NCBI GenBank assembly: GCA_910574455.1
Contig: CAJSYZ010000006.1
Coordinates: forward strand, 729,981-793,980
Length of the DNA: 64,000 bases
Direction: 5' to 3'
Source of the DNA: Trichaptum fuscoviolaceum
Taxonomy: Eukaryota; Basidiomycota; Agaricomycetes; Hymenochaetales; Trichaptaceae
Numbering within the stretch: the first letter of the stretch is position 1; the number at the start of each line of letters is the position of its first letter. The notes under the pieces are model-generated. The model made no database searches, was not told the DNA's origin, and saw only the letters and a program-made list of their open reading frames with translations. The position numbers and the translations under genes are program-made. Shown piece by piece: positions 25,010 to 40,091 of the stretch.

Positions 25010-25558
25010 CTTGATAGATTGGAGAGTGGTGGATCTTCACTGAGTGGTGAGCTTCGATGCCTATCCATCGTCGTTTGACCTCCCTCTTTTATGTTTCTCA
25101 AAATTAGGTGTGAATGCTCTAACATGCGATTGTGATCCCAGGAAGAGTGCTTACCAACGCTAAAGTCACCATCGGGAGCCCAGCTGAGGTTTTTTTTATA
25201 AACCTTTACAAAGCACAGCTGCGCACCGCACTAGACGGCTCACCGACTTTGATAGGCCAATACTTCAAAGTAGCGGCATATACGCGCAATTGTATACCGG
25301 ACGAAATGGCGCTAGGTTTTGGATGGTCTTGTTAGAGATGCCGACGAATCGGTCGTGGGATTGTCGACCATCTTCTCAGCGGTGGTAAGGGTCAACGAAA
25401 ACGATTGATCCGAAGAATTCAAAGGTTTTCATTGCATAGTATAACAATCAACATTAGCGACAATATAATAAGGACATACTGGAAAGCATAAGGAGAAACT
25501 GACGTATTATTTTTAATAATGATAAGTGACAATGAAGTCGAATGAAAGGGAGGAGGAT
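25010..25558. other. Intergenic
   Basis: Presumed promoter of the small secreted peptide and 3' flank of the serine-rich protein gene. No further feature. Confidence 0.35.
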
Positions 25559-26407
25559 TTAGGAGAAGGAAAGACCAAGAAGGTTATCGTGTCCGATTGC
25601 ACAGTCATTATCGGATTGACCGGGAGTGAAGGACAGATCGACTGGCTTTGTTGGATAGCCGTAATCAGAGTTTGAAAACAGGTGTGCTGAAATGTCGTTG
25701 ATCTCGGGAAGTAGATCATAAATAGCGGAAGGATCGTATGGTAGCGGCACGGTCGCCATCTATATGAAAGCGCAATCAATGTGAAGAAGATTGGTAAAGG
25801 AAAATGTATGACTCACGAATGGAGCATCCGGCGTAGGCAGAAAGCACATAACATGATCCTCTTCCGCTGCATGATACGATATTCGCGGGATCTCCTCTGG
25901 TCCGTCGCATTTTAGCGACTGAAATAACATCGTGATGTCGTCCGCTGACTGTAAGTACTCCTGGGTACGGCTCTCGATCAAGGCGTTCTCTCCGGTCAAA
26001 TCAAGCATCAGACTATCCGTCATCCACCCTTCCTCTGCCTCTGACCTTCTGAATAATCGATGATCAGTCTCGAAAGGACGTTCGAGCCAATGCTGAGCAA
26101 ATTCGACAGAGACGTCGTTCCCCGACGGAAGGGAGACATGAGATGCAAACGAAACGGGACCATTCGACGATTTCTTCTTGCGGGTAAGCCTGCGCCTGGC
26201 AGGTCGAGGACTTTGAGGAGGAGTTGGTAGAGACGAGTCCGAAGAGCTCGAAGAATCCGAGCTAAAGCTGCTGATGTCATCCCAAGCAACAATAGAGTGC
26301 AGACCTGTGCAACGTGTTTGATTGTGTCCCAATATAGGCAAGGGAATAGTGAGCGTACCAGAGTCCCTTCGGACAGTCGAAGCCTTTGCAGAGCGTACAG
26401 CGGGCAT
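25559..26407 (-). CDS. Serine-rich protein of unknown function
   Basis: Two exons, complement of 25817-26407 and 25559-25759 (792 nt, 263 aa). The frame is open further upstream, but the Met at 26407 (MPAVRSAKAS) begins the protein-like composition. A poly-Ser acidic stretch (DDISSFSSDSSSSSDSS) is followed by a proline patch and a basic cluster ARRRLTRKKKSS, a possible nuclear localisation signal. The rest is acidic and mixed. The second exon encodes MATVPLPYDPSAIYDLL. No domain is recognised. The intron (57 nt, GTGAG...ATAG) preserves frame. Confidence 0.6.
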
Positions 26408-26639
26408 AATTTCTTGAGCGTTGTGGATAGATTTGAGATTTGAGTGGCATCGTCGGGTCGCTGCAGCAAAGATATATAGAAAAAGAACAGTAGAGGAGGA
26501 CTGAAGAAGCGCAAGATGGCCGAGAAAGGAGAACCACGTTATATTATCACCTTGCGTCTCTCTCGCTAAACAGACGTCCCATAAAAGGAGATCCCCCTCG
26601 CTATAATCACACTGATGCATATGATCCCTGACTTCGTGG

Positions 26640-26871
26640 TGTCCAGACGCAACTTATTTACATAAAATGTCATATAAATCATTTGAAATAAATGTAGGCC
26701 AAAGAGAAACTTGAGCTCGTTATTATCACCAGCAGTTAAGAAATGTGAAGTATTGGCATCAGTATGATGTTGGCGACCTCATTTCAAGTTTAAATTGAAG
26801 CTCCGCTTCAACGGCGGCCTCGAGGTCGATGATGTTGTGCTATACTTTCGACTTTCTACCACTGCTTCCGT
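26640..26871. repeat. 5' flank shared by the F-box-like duplicates
   Basis: The sequence upstream of the first F-box-like gene resembles that upstream of the second (about 28570-28830). Shared blocks include GCTCGTTATTATCACC and CTTTCGACTTTCTACCACTGC. The tandem duplication unit therefore included the promoter, roughly 1.9 kb in all. Confidence 0.6.
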
Positions 26872-28536
26872 ATGACGATGACCTCCTTTCTTGATAACGT
26901 GCAAGGATGTGTTCTTTATATACAAGACCTGCACTCGAAGATAGCGTTCACCACACCATCAGACGCTCTTTTGACTTCGCTATTCATTAAATACGCTCGG
27001 ACTGTACCTCTGGAGTTGTTCGATGATCTCTTTTCCATCTTCCAGCATGCGGACTTCCTTGCTGATAGGGTCACGATGAGAAAATCAGAGGATATGATGG
27101 ACCGCATCGCAGAACAGCGTCGAGCAAATCAGGTCTACAATCAGGAGATTACCAAAGGTCCAGACGTACATCAAACTCACAACGCTCAACCGCCGGATCT
27201 CGTAGTGGAGCTTGTCGTTGAGTATCTTGAAAGTAATAGGGTCCCTTTCCATCGTACGCTTCATCGTACGCGTCAATTCGAGGGGTTCTCTCGTCCAAAG
27301 TGCGAATCAACTTGCACACTTCTTTTGATGTCTTATATCAGTCGATCGTGGAGGGATGCAGCGCAAAGGCACCTACGACGGCGCGTCTACATCAACAGCC
27401 AAGACGGACTGCGCAGAGTATTCCAAAGCCCGAACCTAGGCCCCTGGGTCCGCGGTTTGAGCTTCTCCGCTCATGAATTCGAATTATATTACACGGAGAC
27501 GTTTCCGGGTTCAATGATGGCCATAGACGAGATGCCGCGTCTGCTGTCGGGAATTCTGAAACGCTGTCCGAACATCACACATTTGTACTTGTACAACTTT
27601 GTCGGGCCAGCGGAAGAAGAGGCGAACGTAGGCCATGAAGGCGGGGGGAAGGAGCTCGAGTCGGCGCATAACTCTCGACCCGACGTCATCCGTCAACTCG
27701 GCGAGATGGATTATCTCGAACATCTTTGGCTACATCCCACGTCTGACTTGAATCCGGAGTTATGGAAGCTGTGTGCTGTCCTACCACGCCTTCGAAACTT
27801 GAAGAGTTTGAGCCTAGATCATTGGAATTCTCGGTTGCCCCCACAGAATGCAGATCTGTTGGTAGGATCTTCAGGCTTTCAGAAAGACAAGTGCCCCCCT
27901 CCGTCCTTGACGCATATTTCACTCGGTCGCATCAATATCATCGATTCAGAACCGATCGCTTGGATACTGAGTTCGCAAAGCGGATACAGCTGTACCAGTC
28001 TGCAATTGTGTCTGAACAACATATTTCGAGGCCATAGTTCCGCTCCTTGGATGTTCACTGCCCCTTCGATCGCGAGGGATCTTCAACCTCTTCTCCGGCA
28101 GATTAAATTGACCATCACTAAGCTTCGACTTGTCAATTATGAATCTAGGGACGACATTCTCTCTGTCATGGAAATATTTCCGTCCTTGCGATCATTGAGC
28201 GTGGTTGGAGACTGGACCTTACCTGGCCAGCTTGCTCTTCCAAGTTCTATTTGTGCCTTCCATTTTCATTACACTAGAAAATCAAGATCAAGTTTCAGTC
28301 AAGAGGATGATACTTGCTGTCTCGCAATTCTTGAAGCATCCCCATCCATTCGGAAAATGCGCATCTCCTATTCGATAGATCGAACTTCAACTTCAATTTG
28401 GGGAGCTCCGCCGCCGGTCACCAACCTCTCTTCCCCTATAATCTTCGCTGATACCTTGGAGTACTGTGCGAGAAGCAATGTGGAGTTCAGTGTAATCGAA
28501 GAAGAATGTATCCCCAATTTCCTCGATTTTGCATAA
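26872..28536 (+). CDS. F-box-like protein, tandem copy 1
   Basis: An intronless 554-aa gene starting MTMTSFLDNV. Residues about 106-170 form an F-box-like segment (PPDLVVELVVEYL, then a helix ISRSWRDAAQRHLRRRVYI). The remainder has irregular leucine-rich-type repeats, for example MPRLLSGILKRCPNITHL and LPRLRNLKSLSLDHW. Such F-box plus degenerate-LRR proteins form large Agaricomycete expansions and are presumed SCF ubiquitin-ligase adaptors; targets are unknown. The gene looks intact. It is the most diverged of the three copies and lacks the DREESPGSMMALDEM wording shared by copies 2 and 3. Confidence 0.75.
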   Translation: MTMTSFLDNVQGCVLYIQDLHSKIAFTTPSDALLTSLFIKYARTVPLELFDDLFSIFQHADFLADRVTMRKSEDMMDRIAEQRRANQVYNQEITKGPDVHQTHNAQPPDLVVELVVEYLESNRVPFHRTLHRTRQFEGFSRPKCESTCTLLLMSYISRSWRDAAQRHLRRRVYINSQDGLRRVFQSPNLGPWVRGLSFSAHEFELYYTETFPGSMMAIDEMPRLLSGILKRCPNITHLYLYNFVGPAEEEANVGHEGGGKELESAHNSRPDVIRQLGEMDYLEHLWLHPTSDLNPELWKLCAVLPRLRNLKSLSLDHWNSRLPPQNADLLVGSSGFQKDKCPPPSLTHISLGRINIIDSEPIAWILSSQSGYSCTSLQLCLNNIFRGHSSAPWMFTAPSIARDLQPLLRQIKLTITKLRLVNYESRDDILSVMEIFPSLRSLSVVGDWTLPGQLALPSSICAFHFHYTRKSRSSFSQEDDTCCLAILEASPSIRKMRISYSIDRTSTSIWGAPPPVTNLSSPIIFADTLEYCARSNVEFSVIEEECIPNFLDFA

Positions 28537-28830
28537 TTATTTTATTGGGTGGTTCCAGGTCCTAGGATGATAACAGATTTGTCCAGACGCATCCTATTTA
28601 CATAAACTGCGTCTTAAAGTATTCGAAGCAAGGGGTAGTGGGAATTGATATCGGCCCAAAAAGAAGCTTAAGCTCGTTATTATCACCGGCAGTTCAAGAA
28701 ATGTGTGTACTGCTTACTACTACTTAGTAGTATTAGAAGTTGAAGTTGAAGCTCCGATTCAAACAGGCCTCAAGGTCGAGGTCGATCGATGTTGCGCCGT
28801 GCACTTTCGACTTTCTACCACTGCCTCCGT

Positions 28831-30422
28831 ATGACGATGACGTTCCTTTTTGATAACGTGCAAGGATGTGCATTGTATGTACAAGATCTGCACTCGAAAA
28901 TAGCGTTCACCACTCCATCGGACGCTCTATTGACTTCTTTGTTCATTAAATACGTTCGGACGATACCACTGGAACTTTTCGATGATCTCCTTTCCCTCTT
29001 CCAGCGTGCAGACTTCCACGCTGATGGAGTCACGATGAAGAGTTCGGATGATATCATGGACCACATCGTAGAGCAGCGCCGAGCAGATCATGTCTACAGT
29101 CAGGAGATGACCAAATCTCCACACGTGCACCAGGCTCACATATCTCACCCGCCTGAACCCGTAGTAGAGCTAGTACCTTGGGAGCAATAAGGTGCATTTT
29201 TATCATGCGCTTCAATCTGGGGTGTTCTCTCGTCCGCACTGCGAATCGACTGCTACACTTCGTCTGATGTCTAATATCAGTCGAATGTGGAGGGTTGCAG
29301 CACAAAGGCGCCTACGACAGCGCATTTTCATCGATAGGCAAAAGGTGCTGCGCACAGTATTCCAGAGTCCGGACATAGGCCCCTGGATCCGCGAGTTGGA
29401 ATTCTGTGCTCGCGACTCGGAGATGGTTTTGCACAATAGAGAAGAGTCTCCGGGCTCCATGATGGCCTTAGACGAAATGCCGCGTCTGTTGTCGGGAATT
29501 CTGAAGCGCTGTCCAAATATCACGTATCTGTGTCTGAGCGATTTCATCGGACCAGCGGAAGAAGAAGCAAATGCGTACGATAAAGAGGGAGGGAAAGAGC
29601 TCACGTCGGGGCATGTTTCGAGTCGACCGGACATCATCCGTCAAATCGGCGAGTTGAAGTATCTTGAACATCTTTGGCTTTATTTCACCGTTAGCTTTGC
29701 TCCGGACTCATGGAATTTGTGTCCTGTTCTGCGCCGCCTTCGAAGCTTGAAGAGCTTGAGCCTGGATCATTGGAATTCTCGCTTCCCCTGACGAGTGCAG
29801 ACCAGTCGGTAGATCATTCAGGCTTTCAGATAGCCAGTTGCCCCCCTCCGTCCTTAACATATCATCGATTCAGAACCGATCGCCTGGATAATGAGTCCAC
29901 GAAGCAGATACAGTTGAACCTCTCTGCAGCTATGTCTTAACAGCATGCTCCGAGGTCGTAGTCCTTTAGCTCCTCTGATTTCGAGAGATTTTCGAACTCT
30001 TCTTCGGCGGATGAACTCAACCGTAACTAAGCTTCGACTTGTCAATCATAAGCCTGAGGATGACATTAGCTCCGTCATGGAACTGTTTCCGTGCTTGCGA
30101 TCACTTAGTTTGTGCGGATCCTGGACCTCACCTGACTGTCTCACCCTTATTACTTCAATCGATACCTTCCATTTTCATTACGCAAGCCAATTCAGAACCG
30201 ATGAGCGTGATTGTACTCGCTGCCTTGCACATCTGAAAGCATCCCCATCCGTTCGGAAAATACTCAACGCCTACACGGTAGAGCGAGATTAAGGTTTTGA
30301 GACTACGCTCCCTTCCCCCATGGTCTTCATGAATAGCATAGAGTACTGTGAAATAAAGAATGTGGAGGTCAGCATATTTGGAGTTGTATACAGTGGTGTA
30401 CCCCATTTCCTCGATTTTGAAT
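28831..30422 (+). pseudogene. F-box-like protein, tandem copy 2, decayed
   Basis: Homologous to the flanking copies from the ATG at 28831 to the terminal Asp-Phe codons before TAA at about 30421, but not translatable. Against copy 3 I see an 8-bp loss near 29171, shifting into a stop at 29188-29190. A 1-bp loss with substitutions at about 29783-29795 creates a TGA. About 23-25 bp are missing near 29858, and a TAA lies at about 30290. Long segments between lesions (29205-29780) remain almost identical to copy 3, so decay is recent or conversion is ongoing. Peptides of up to 200 aa remain open. Confidence 0.8.
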
Positions 30423-30676
30423 AATTATCTTATCGAAGGGTTGATTAGTGGTAGAGACAGTAGCAGTATTAAATTTTTATGATTGACTGAATGGTATAAT
30501 GAAGGAAGATAAGTTGTGAGGAAAGACTGGCAGCACAGACAATTCCGAAGGTTCAAATTGGCACTCACTTGAACTTAAAGTGGCGACAGAAACTTGGTAC
30601 TCCGATGCCAGTGCAGTCACGCTTCGAGCCTGAGGGTTGCAACGAGGCTTTAGCTTCCTACCACTACTCCCTCATT

Positions 30677-32293
30677 ATGACTGTGACCTCCTTTCTTGAC
30701 AACGTACAAGGATTTGTCTTGTATATACAAGACCTGCACTCAAAAATAACGTTCACCACACCATCAGACGCTCTTTTGACTTCGCTATTCATCAAATACG
30801 CTCGGACAATACCACTGGAACTTTTCGATGATCTCCTTTCCCTACTCCAACATGCAGACTTCCGCGCTGACGGAGTCACGATGAAGAGCTCGGAGGACAT
30901 CATGGACCACATCGCAGAGCAGCGCCGAGCAGATCATGTCTACAGTCAGGAGATGACCAAATCTCACCACGTGCACCAGGCTCACATATCTCACCCGCCT
31001 GAACTCGTAGTAGAGCTTGTCGCAGAGTACCTTGGGAGCAATAAGGTGCCTTTTCATCATACGCTTCAATCTGGGGTGTTCTCTCGTCCGCACTGCGAAT
31101 TGACTGCTACACTTCGTCTGATGTCTGATATCAGTCGAATGTGGAGGGTTGCAGCACAAAGGCGCCTACGACAGCGCATTTTCATCGATAGGCAAAAGGT
31201 GCTGCGCACAGTATTCCAGAGTCCGGACATAGGCCCCTGGGTCCGCGAGTTGGAATTCTGTGCTCGCGACTCGGAGACGGTTTTGCACGATAGAGAAGAG
31301 TCTCCGGGCTCCATGATGGCCTTAGACGAAATGCCGCGTCTGTTGTCGGGAATTCTGAAGCGCTGTCCAAATATCACGCATCTGTGTCTGAGCAACTTCA
31401 TCGGACCAGCGGAAGAAGAAGCAAATGCGTACGATGAAGAGGGAGGGAAAGAGCTCACGTCGTGGCATGTTTCGAGTCGACCGGACGTCATCCGTCAAAT
31501 CGGCGAGCTGAAGTATCTTGAACATCTTTGGCTTTGTTCTACTTCTACCGTTAGCTTAGCTCCGGACTTATGGAAGTTGTGTCTTGTTCTGCCCCGCCTT
31601 CGAAACTTGAAGAGCTTGATCCTGGATCATTGGAATTCTCGCTTGCCCCCGAAGAGTGCAGACCAGTCGGTGGATCATTCAGGCTTTCAGATGGCCAGTT
31701 GCCCCCCTCCGTCCTTAACGAATCTATGCCTTGGTCGCATCAACATCATCGATTCAGAACCGATCGCTTGGATAATGAGTCCACAAAGCGGATACAGTTG
31801 TACCTCTCTGCAGTTATGTCTTTACAACATGCTCCGAGGTCGTAGTTCTTTAGCTCCTTTGATTTCGAGGGATCTTCGACCTCTTCTCCGGCGGATGAAC
31901 TCAACCGTCACTAATCTTCGACTTATCAATCATAGGCCTGAGGACGACATTAGCTCCGTCATGGAACTGTTTCCGTGCTTGCGATCACTCACTTTGTGCG
32001 GATCCTGGACCTTACCTGACCGTCTCACTCTTACAACTTCAATCGATACCTTCCATTTTCATTACGCAAGCCAATTCTGTATCGACGAGCGGGAGTGTAC
32101 TCGCTGTCTTGCACTTATTAAAGCATCCCCATCCATTCGGAAAATACACATATCTTATGCGGTACGACGAGGTCCGGACACCATCCTCCCTTCCGCTATA
32201 TTCATCGATAGCATGGATTATTGTTTAAGAAACAATATCGAGTTCAGCGTGATTAAATTAGACAGTGACCCCTACTTCCTCGATTTTGTATGA
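30677..32293 (+). CDS. F-box-like protein, tandem copy 3
   Basis: An intronless 538-aa gene. The frame is open upstream, but the ATG at 30677 (MTVTSFLDNV) aligns with the starts of copies 1 and 2. The F-box-like region PPELVVELVAEYL is followed by a helix MWRVAAQRRLRQRIFI and LRR-like repeats including SGILKRCPNITHLCL and LPRLRNLKSLILDHW. Intact throughout. It is nearly identical to copy 2 over about 600 bp in the middle and clearly paralogous to copy 1. Presumed SCF adaptor by family; no partner can be inferred. Confidence 0.75.
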   Translation: MTVTSFLDNVQGFVLYIQDLHSKITFTTPSDALLTSLFIKYARTIPLELFDDLLSLLQHADFRADGVTMKSSEDIMDHIAEQRRADHVYSQEMTKSHHVHQAHISHPPELVVELVAEYLGSNKVPFHHTLQSGVFSRPHCELTATLRLMSDISRMWRVAAQRRLRQRIFIDRQKVLRTVFQSPDIGPWVRELEFCARDSETVLHDREESPGSMMALDEMPRLLSGILKRCPNITHLCLSNFIGPAEEEANAYDEEGGKELTSWHVSSRPDVIRQIGELKYLEHLWLCSTSTVSLAPDLWKLCLVLPRLRNLKSLILDHWNSRLPPKSADQSVDHSGFQMASCPPPSLTNLCLGRINIIDSEPIAWIMSPQSGYSCTSLQLCLYNMLRGRSSLAPLISRDLRPLLRRMNSTVTNLRLINHRPEDDISSVMELFPCLRSLTLCGSWTLPDRLTLTTSIDTFHFHYASQFCIDERECTRCLALIKASPSIRKIHISYAVRRGPDTILPSAIFIDSMDYCLRNNIEFSVIKLDSDPYFLDFV

Positions 32294-32776
32294 TCATCTT
32301 CTTGGGAATTTAATTCTGGCAGCGACAATAGCGGTATTGATTGAATCTCAGCGAAGGTGAGCTATGTATGTTTTTGTTGAAGATAGAGAAAGCATGTGAA
32401 GGAAGATTAGGGACGATCGACATCAAGTGATCGGCTGAGGATCATAGAAGCACAAAAACTTACCGCAGGTCCGCACTCAAATTGAACTTTATATGTATCA
32501 TTGCTTCCGATGCGGCAAAAGATCATGTAGGGATGATTTTGGCACAGCACATTGCCAGCGAATGAAGGTGCTAAGCTCTAGTGCAAGGCGAAACTGTGGA
32601 CAGAGCACAGCGCTAGCCTGTTTCGCTATGTAATATACATTATTTACGCGTAAAAAAGCCGAACAAATAAGAAGACAAAGCAAGTCCGCATCACGTACAA
32701 CACAGCAGCGAATGTGATCAAAACAAAATTAAAGGCACCAGAGGAGTATTAAGCGACTTATAGGTATCGTAGAGAA
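32294..32776. other. Intergenic
   Basis: 3' flanks of two convergent genes. Nothing recognisable. Confidence 0.4.
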
Positions 32777-34787
32777 TCAGCACTTGATAAAATTGCCTAC
32801 GATCATACTGGGGATGCCAACCATATCGCGGCGAATAGTGAAGGAGAAGCAACAGCTGACGAACCCTTCTTCGGCCTTTTCGTTCCGAGCGCTCGTACTC
32901 GACTTGCTCCCGGAACTCCTGTGAGAGACAGGCGTCGCAAATCCTGAGGATGTGAAACTTATGTTCGGTTTGTATCGAAGGACACACGACGTGAGAACAG
33001 CCTTCTGCGTCGAGTCGAAGGCGACTTGACCATATTTCTGTTTAAAAGTCAATCCGGGCCATTCGCCATTGGCGAAGAATAAAGAAATCTGGAACGCACC
33101 TCCCAGTAGTTGACTGCAGACTCCTCTGCTAGGAGCTCGTATATGCAAATTCGACCCTATGAGTAATGTGATTTAGTAAGAAACGCTCACACTAATACAA
33201 GACTGTCTGCGATGACTAGTCTAGCAACAGAGATATGAAGATGCTTACATCGCGGAGCATATAATCATCAACGCCAACTAGTTCAGCGAACTCCCGGTTA
33301 CCCTTATATATCTCACCTGTTCTCCGCCATAGGCAAGCAGGGATGCCCATTGCGGAAAACACTCGATCATAGTCCAGCAAGAGCCTTTCAAACGCTTCTT
33401 CGATGAAGACAAGGTCCTACAGATGTTCTTAAGTATCTTCCAGGTATGATTATCCGCATATAAGCTACGCTCACCATATCTCGTAGACCTTGAGCAATTG
33501 CCTATATTGATGTTAATGCGCTGTTGTCTTCGACCGAAATCGCAACAAACCCTGAACTTCGGCCGCAATATCGACAACGGTTGCAATATTTGTTGCTTTG
33601 AGTCCTGTGAGACGCTTAAAGCCAGTGTCCTTGGTTAGTCACTTCTGACTACCGCATAAGAGTTGATAAACATACTTCCGGTCCATCCATCGGGAAAGTC
33701 TTGCGTAACCCTTGACATAGTTGTACGGTTTCAGAAGTCCAGCTTCATACTTTGCTTGAATGACGCGAGAAAGGCGCTCATCCCGTGAGCCGGCTTCCTG
33801 GTCTGCAGCGATTAGCAAGAAGCGTTCTTTCTTCGTAGCAGCAGGTAAAATTGATTGGGTTTGCTCCTTAGATTTCGGCTTAGGGACAGGAGGGGCGGCA
33901 GGGGGTTCAGGAGGTTGTTCAGGTTGTTGAGTTACGGATGGAGGAGCAGAGGGACTGATAGTAGAGTCTGGGGTAGGTTGAGAAATTTGCTGAGTTTGTA
34001 TGCTGCTCTCTTGTGATTGAACTGGAACTGAACCTGTCGGAGCAGCAAGGGGATTCGTAGTTTGAGAGCCTCCAAAGAAGGAAGCCTCGTCCAGGTTCTC
34101 TAGGAACTCACTTGTGGGGTCGTTAGCACAGGACACGTTCAAGTGGAAGGCATAGGTAGCTCACGTTAAGAATGAGAATTCGTTCATAGTCTGACTGGGA
34201 GTATAGCTGAGAGGTGTCACGTTACTGACATTCGTGTTCCATGGCATGATGGTTGAAGCATTTGTTCCCAGTCCAAAGTTCTCTGCAAGGTCGCCGGGCA
34301 CTTGAGACATCTGCACGACACCAGAAATCAGCCGGTTCAGCTCACGTTGCAGACTTCTTGAAGGATCCGCATTCATGCTTGTCGGTGCCCCGCTTGTCTG
34401 CCTTTCCCCAGGTCTGTGTCCGCCAGGACCTTTCCGCTCGTCATGACAGAGGTGTCCGATTTCGCGTTTAATACTGGTGTGCATATCCAACCCCGAGAAG
34501 ATGGCTTAGTGACTGGACTCTGAGCTCGGCTATTGTTGTACGCACCATCGTTGACACGGTCGCCCCTCGTCGCATGTCATATGACTCCTCCGACAGAAGA
34601 CACAAGCATGGTTGACCTTCCTCCGCTTCCCACTGCCATTCTTTTTCTTCTTTCCGCCAGCCGTGCCATCGTCATCGTCTGCATCCATAGAATCTTGCCG
34701 TGACATTACAGAATATGACGCTGATGAGGTACTTGCTTCAGGCTGAATATGAGCTTGATTGACAGGAAAGGCTGCAGATAGAGACAT
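32777..34787 (-). CDS. ERT1: Zn2Cys6 transcription factor with PAS domain, ERT1/AcuK family
   Basis: Eight exons: complement of 32777-33037, 33100-33156, 33249-33416, 33475-33501, 33551-33604, 33672-34110, 34165-34473 and 34546-34787. They total 1557 nt, 518 aa. The zinc cluster NHACVFCRRSHMTCDEGRPC continues across the first intron as QRCIKREIGHLC, giving all six Cys. A Gln/Pro-rich linker follows, then the conserved AAADQ-like RDERLSRVIQAKYEAGLLKP and a PAS region with LLLDYDRVFSAMGIPACLWR, RRTGEIYKGNREFAELVGVD and KYGQVAFDSTQKAVLTSC. These match the ERT1/RDS2/AcuK/AcuM family that activates gluconeogenesis genes during growth on two-carbon or non-fermentable sources. The protein is nuclear and DNA-binding. 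One exon is only 27 nt. All junctions restore family sequence, so the gene appears intact. Confidence 0.92.
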
Positions 34788-35803
34788 GTTGGCGGCCTAG
34801 AGTCGCTGTCTGCGCAGCTTGAGCTCGTCGTCGCGTAAGTTGTGCACATTTACGGGACCCGTGAATTCAACTCGAAGTTATACATGATTTCCCACGGCTC
34901 TAGATAACTTTAACTTGAACCCAGAGTTCAGACTCGGACTCAGGCTTGGACTCAACTTCAAGTTCAATCCCAGAATTCTCTCACATTTATCGTTGTGTCT
35001 TCATTTCGTTAGATTCATATACTTATCCCTTTTCATTTTTGTGATGACGATGGAACATGAAGGGAAACGGTGTTTCTCTCCCTCATACCCTGGAGTCCTA
35101 CGTTTTGAATTTGAGGTTCTCCAAAGCGACGAAGTTGTATTAAATGTTTGACTTCTTGCCTCATGTTGAAGTACATATTCCTACTCACTGACGACTGTGG
35201 GCCTCGGGCAATATATTCCAGCCTTAGAGAATCGCTGTCAAACATACGAGGCTCACTGGCATCAGGTACAGGACCTACATATGCTATTAGACCGTGACCT
35301 TCTCAATACCTACCTGACGGCGATTTAGACAGGCCATTGCGGGAGTGCGTACGTGGAATTGACATGGCAAAATCGAGCGCGCCAATATCGGTGAAACACT
35401 GCGGCTCCGCGATCTCAGCAGAGGTCACACAGCGTACGATTATGCAGCGCGGCAATCCACGGAAATTCAAAAATTAATCATTTATTCAGGAAAAGAAAGG
35501 ATCCGATACGATGAAGAGGGGGCAGGCAATAAGTGTTCTGTGTACTACATCATGCGCAGAGAACAAGAATGAGAGGTGGGAAAGTGTAGGGAGGAGGGAC
35601 TCGCGCACTGCTATCCCCCCGGGCATAGATGGTGGTCATAGGAAAGCAGCAGAACATTTGAGTGAAAAAAGAAGAAAACATTAGTGAATGTGTAACAGGG
35701 ACGAATGTTCGTCCAGGAGGTGGGGAATTTGAAATGCGCAGAGAAGGTTGAAATACAGATGCAAAACTGAGGGAGAGAAGGGTAGACCAAAGGTCCTGTC
35801 ATT
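34788..35803. other. Intergenic with CTTCAAGTTC/GACTCGGACTC motifs
   Basis: Promoter side of the ERT1-like gene and 3' flank of the GH1 gene. Positions 34865-34975 are rich in AACTTGAACCC, GACTCGGACTC and AACTTCAAGTTCAA, the same vocabulary that fills 49.9-54 kb. No gene seen. Confidence 0.4.
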
Positions 35804-39066
<3,263 letters not shown>

Positions 39067-40091
39067 CGCGCCCTGTAGAGTCCGAGGTTGCGCGAACGAT
39101 ATGGAGCTCGCAATGGCACTTCAGGTCGAGAAGAAGGTAGCATGGCAGCACGGGTCTACTTGTACTTGTACTTCCCCGAGGGGAACCAGGAGAGAGCGCA
39201 GGAGATATCCCGGAGAATTAGGAGAGTCAGGAAATCTCAAGAGCCGCCGCGTGCAAGGTGTGCGACCGCCGATACTACTCCGTGCTAAGGGCAGGGACCG
39301 GAGCCATGCCAGGCTATGGCTACCAGGGCTTCCCTACTCCCTCAAGGTTTGAATTGAGGCAAACCGGCAGTGTATCTTCATACAGCAGGTGTGTGTGTGT
39401 TCCGAGTCTATCGTATTTCACGCCTGTTCGTCAAATTTGTGCGACAGCATGGCGACCCGCTTTGCTCGAGAAAGGGATTTATCGTCACCTTCTTTCGCTT
39501 CCGAGCCTTCGGTACGGGCGTCCACAGAGTACTATGATGAGAGAAGAGACAAACAAGGTTCGAAGAAGCGACGTTGCCAGACGTTCTGCCCATTTTAGGA
39601 AATGGACTTGTTGAAGCTGGATTTCTTGCTCTCTCTCCTTTTCTCTCTCCCTTCTGGACATGATTTTCTGGGACAACACACCTCCAAGGAGCTTGCTGTT
39701 GCGCGCCAAATATCCTTATTGCAAACAGCACGAGTCGCTTGGATGAAGATCGGGACTTTGATCTGGCGGCATAAGCTCGGACATTGATAAAAGGGGTTCC
39801 AAATCGCCACCTTCTCGCCTTTGCTGCCCTCGGCCCCCAAGAAAGCTCCGCTAATCTCAGAGCTTTCTAGCTATATTTTTTCACTTAGAGAAGACTCAAA
39901 TGTCGTCGTACGAGCCGGTTTCTTGCGGGCATGTTCGTTTAACAGCCGGATCTATAGGACATCTGAAGAACGGCTTGGTCCAAAATTATCCTCGGTGTAA
40001 TCACGCAAGGCTTTGATCAAGTACTGATTAACGCCATAATCGTCAGGGGTCCCCTTCTCCTCGTTCTGCTATCTGCTCTCTCTTCACCGCT
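39067..40091. other. Divergent intergenic region
   Basis: Lies between the starts of the minus-strand GH1 gene and the plus-strand oxidoreductase, so it must hold both promoters. I see no TATA box or operator that I can name and no further gene. Confidence 0.4.
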
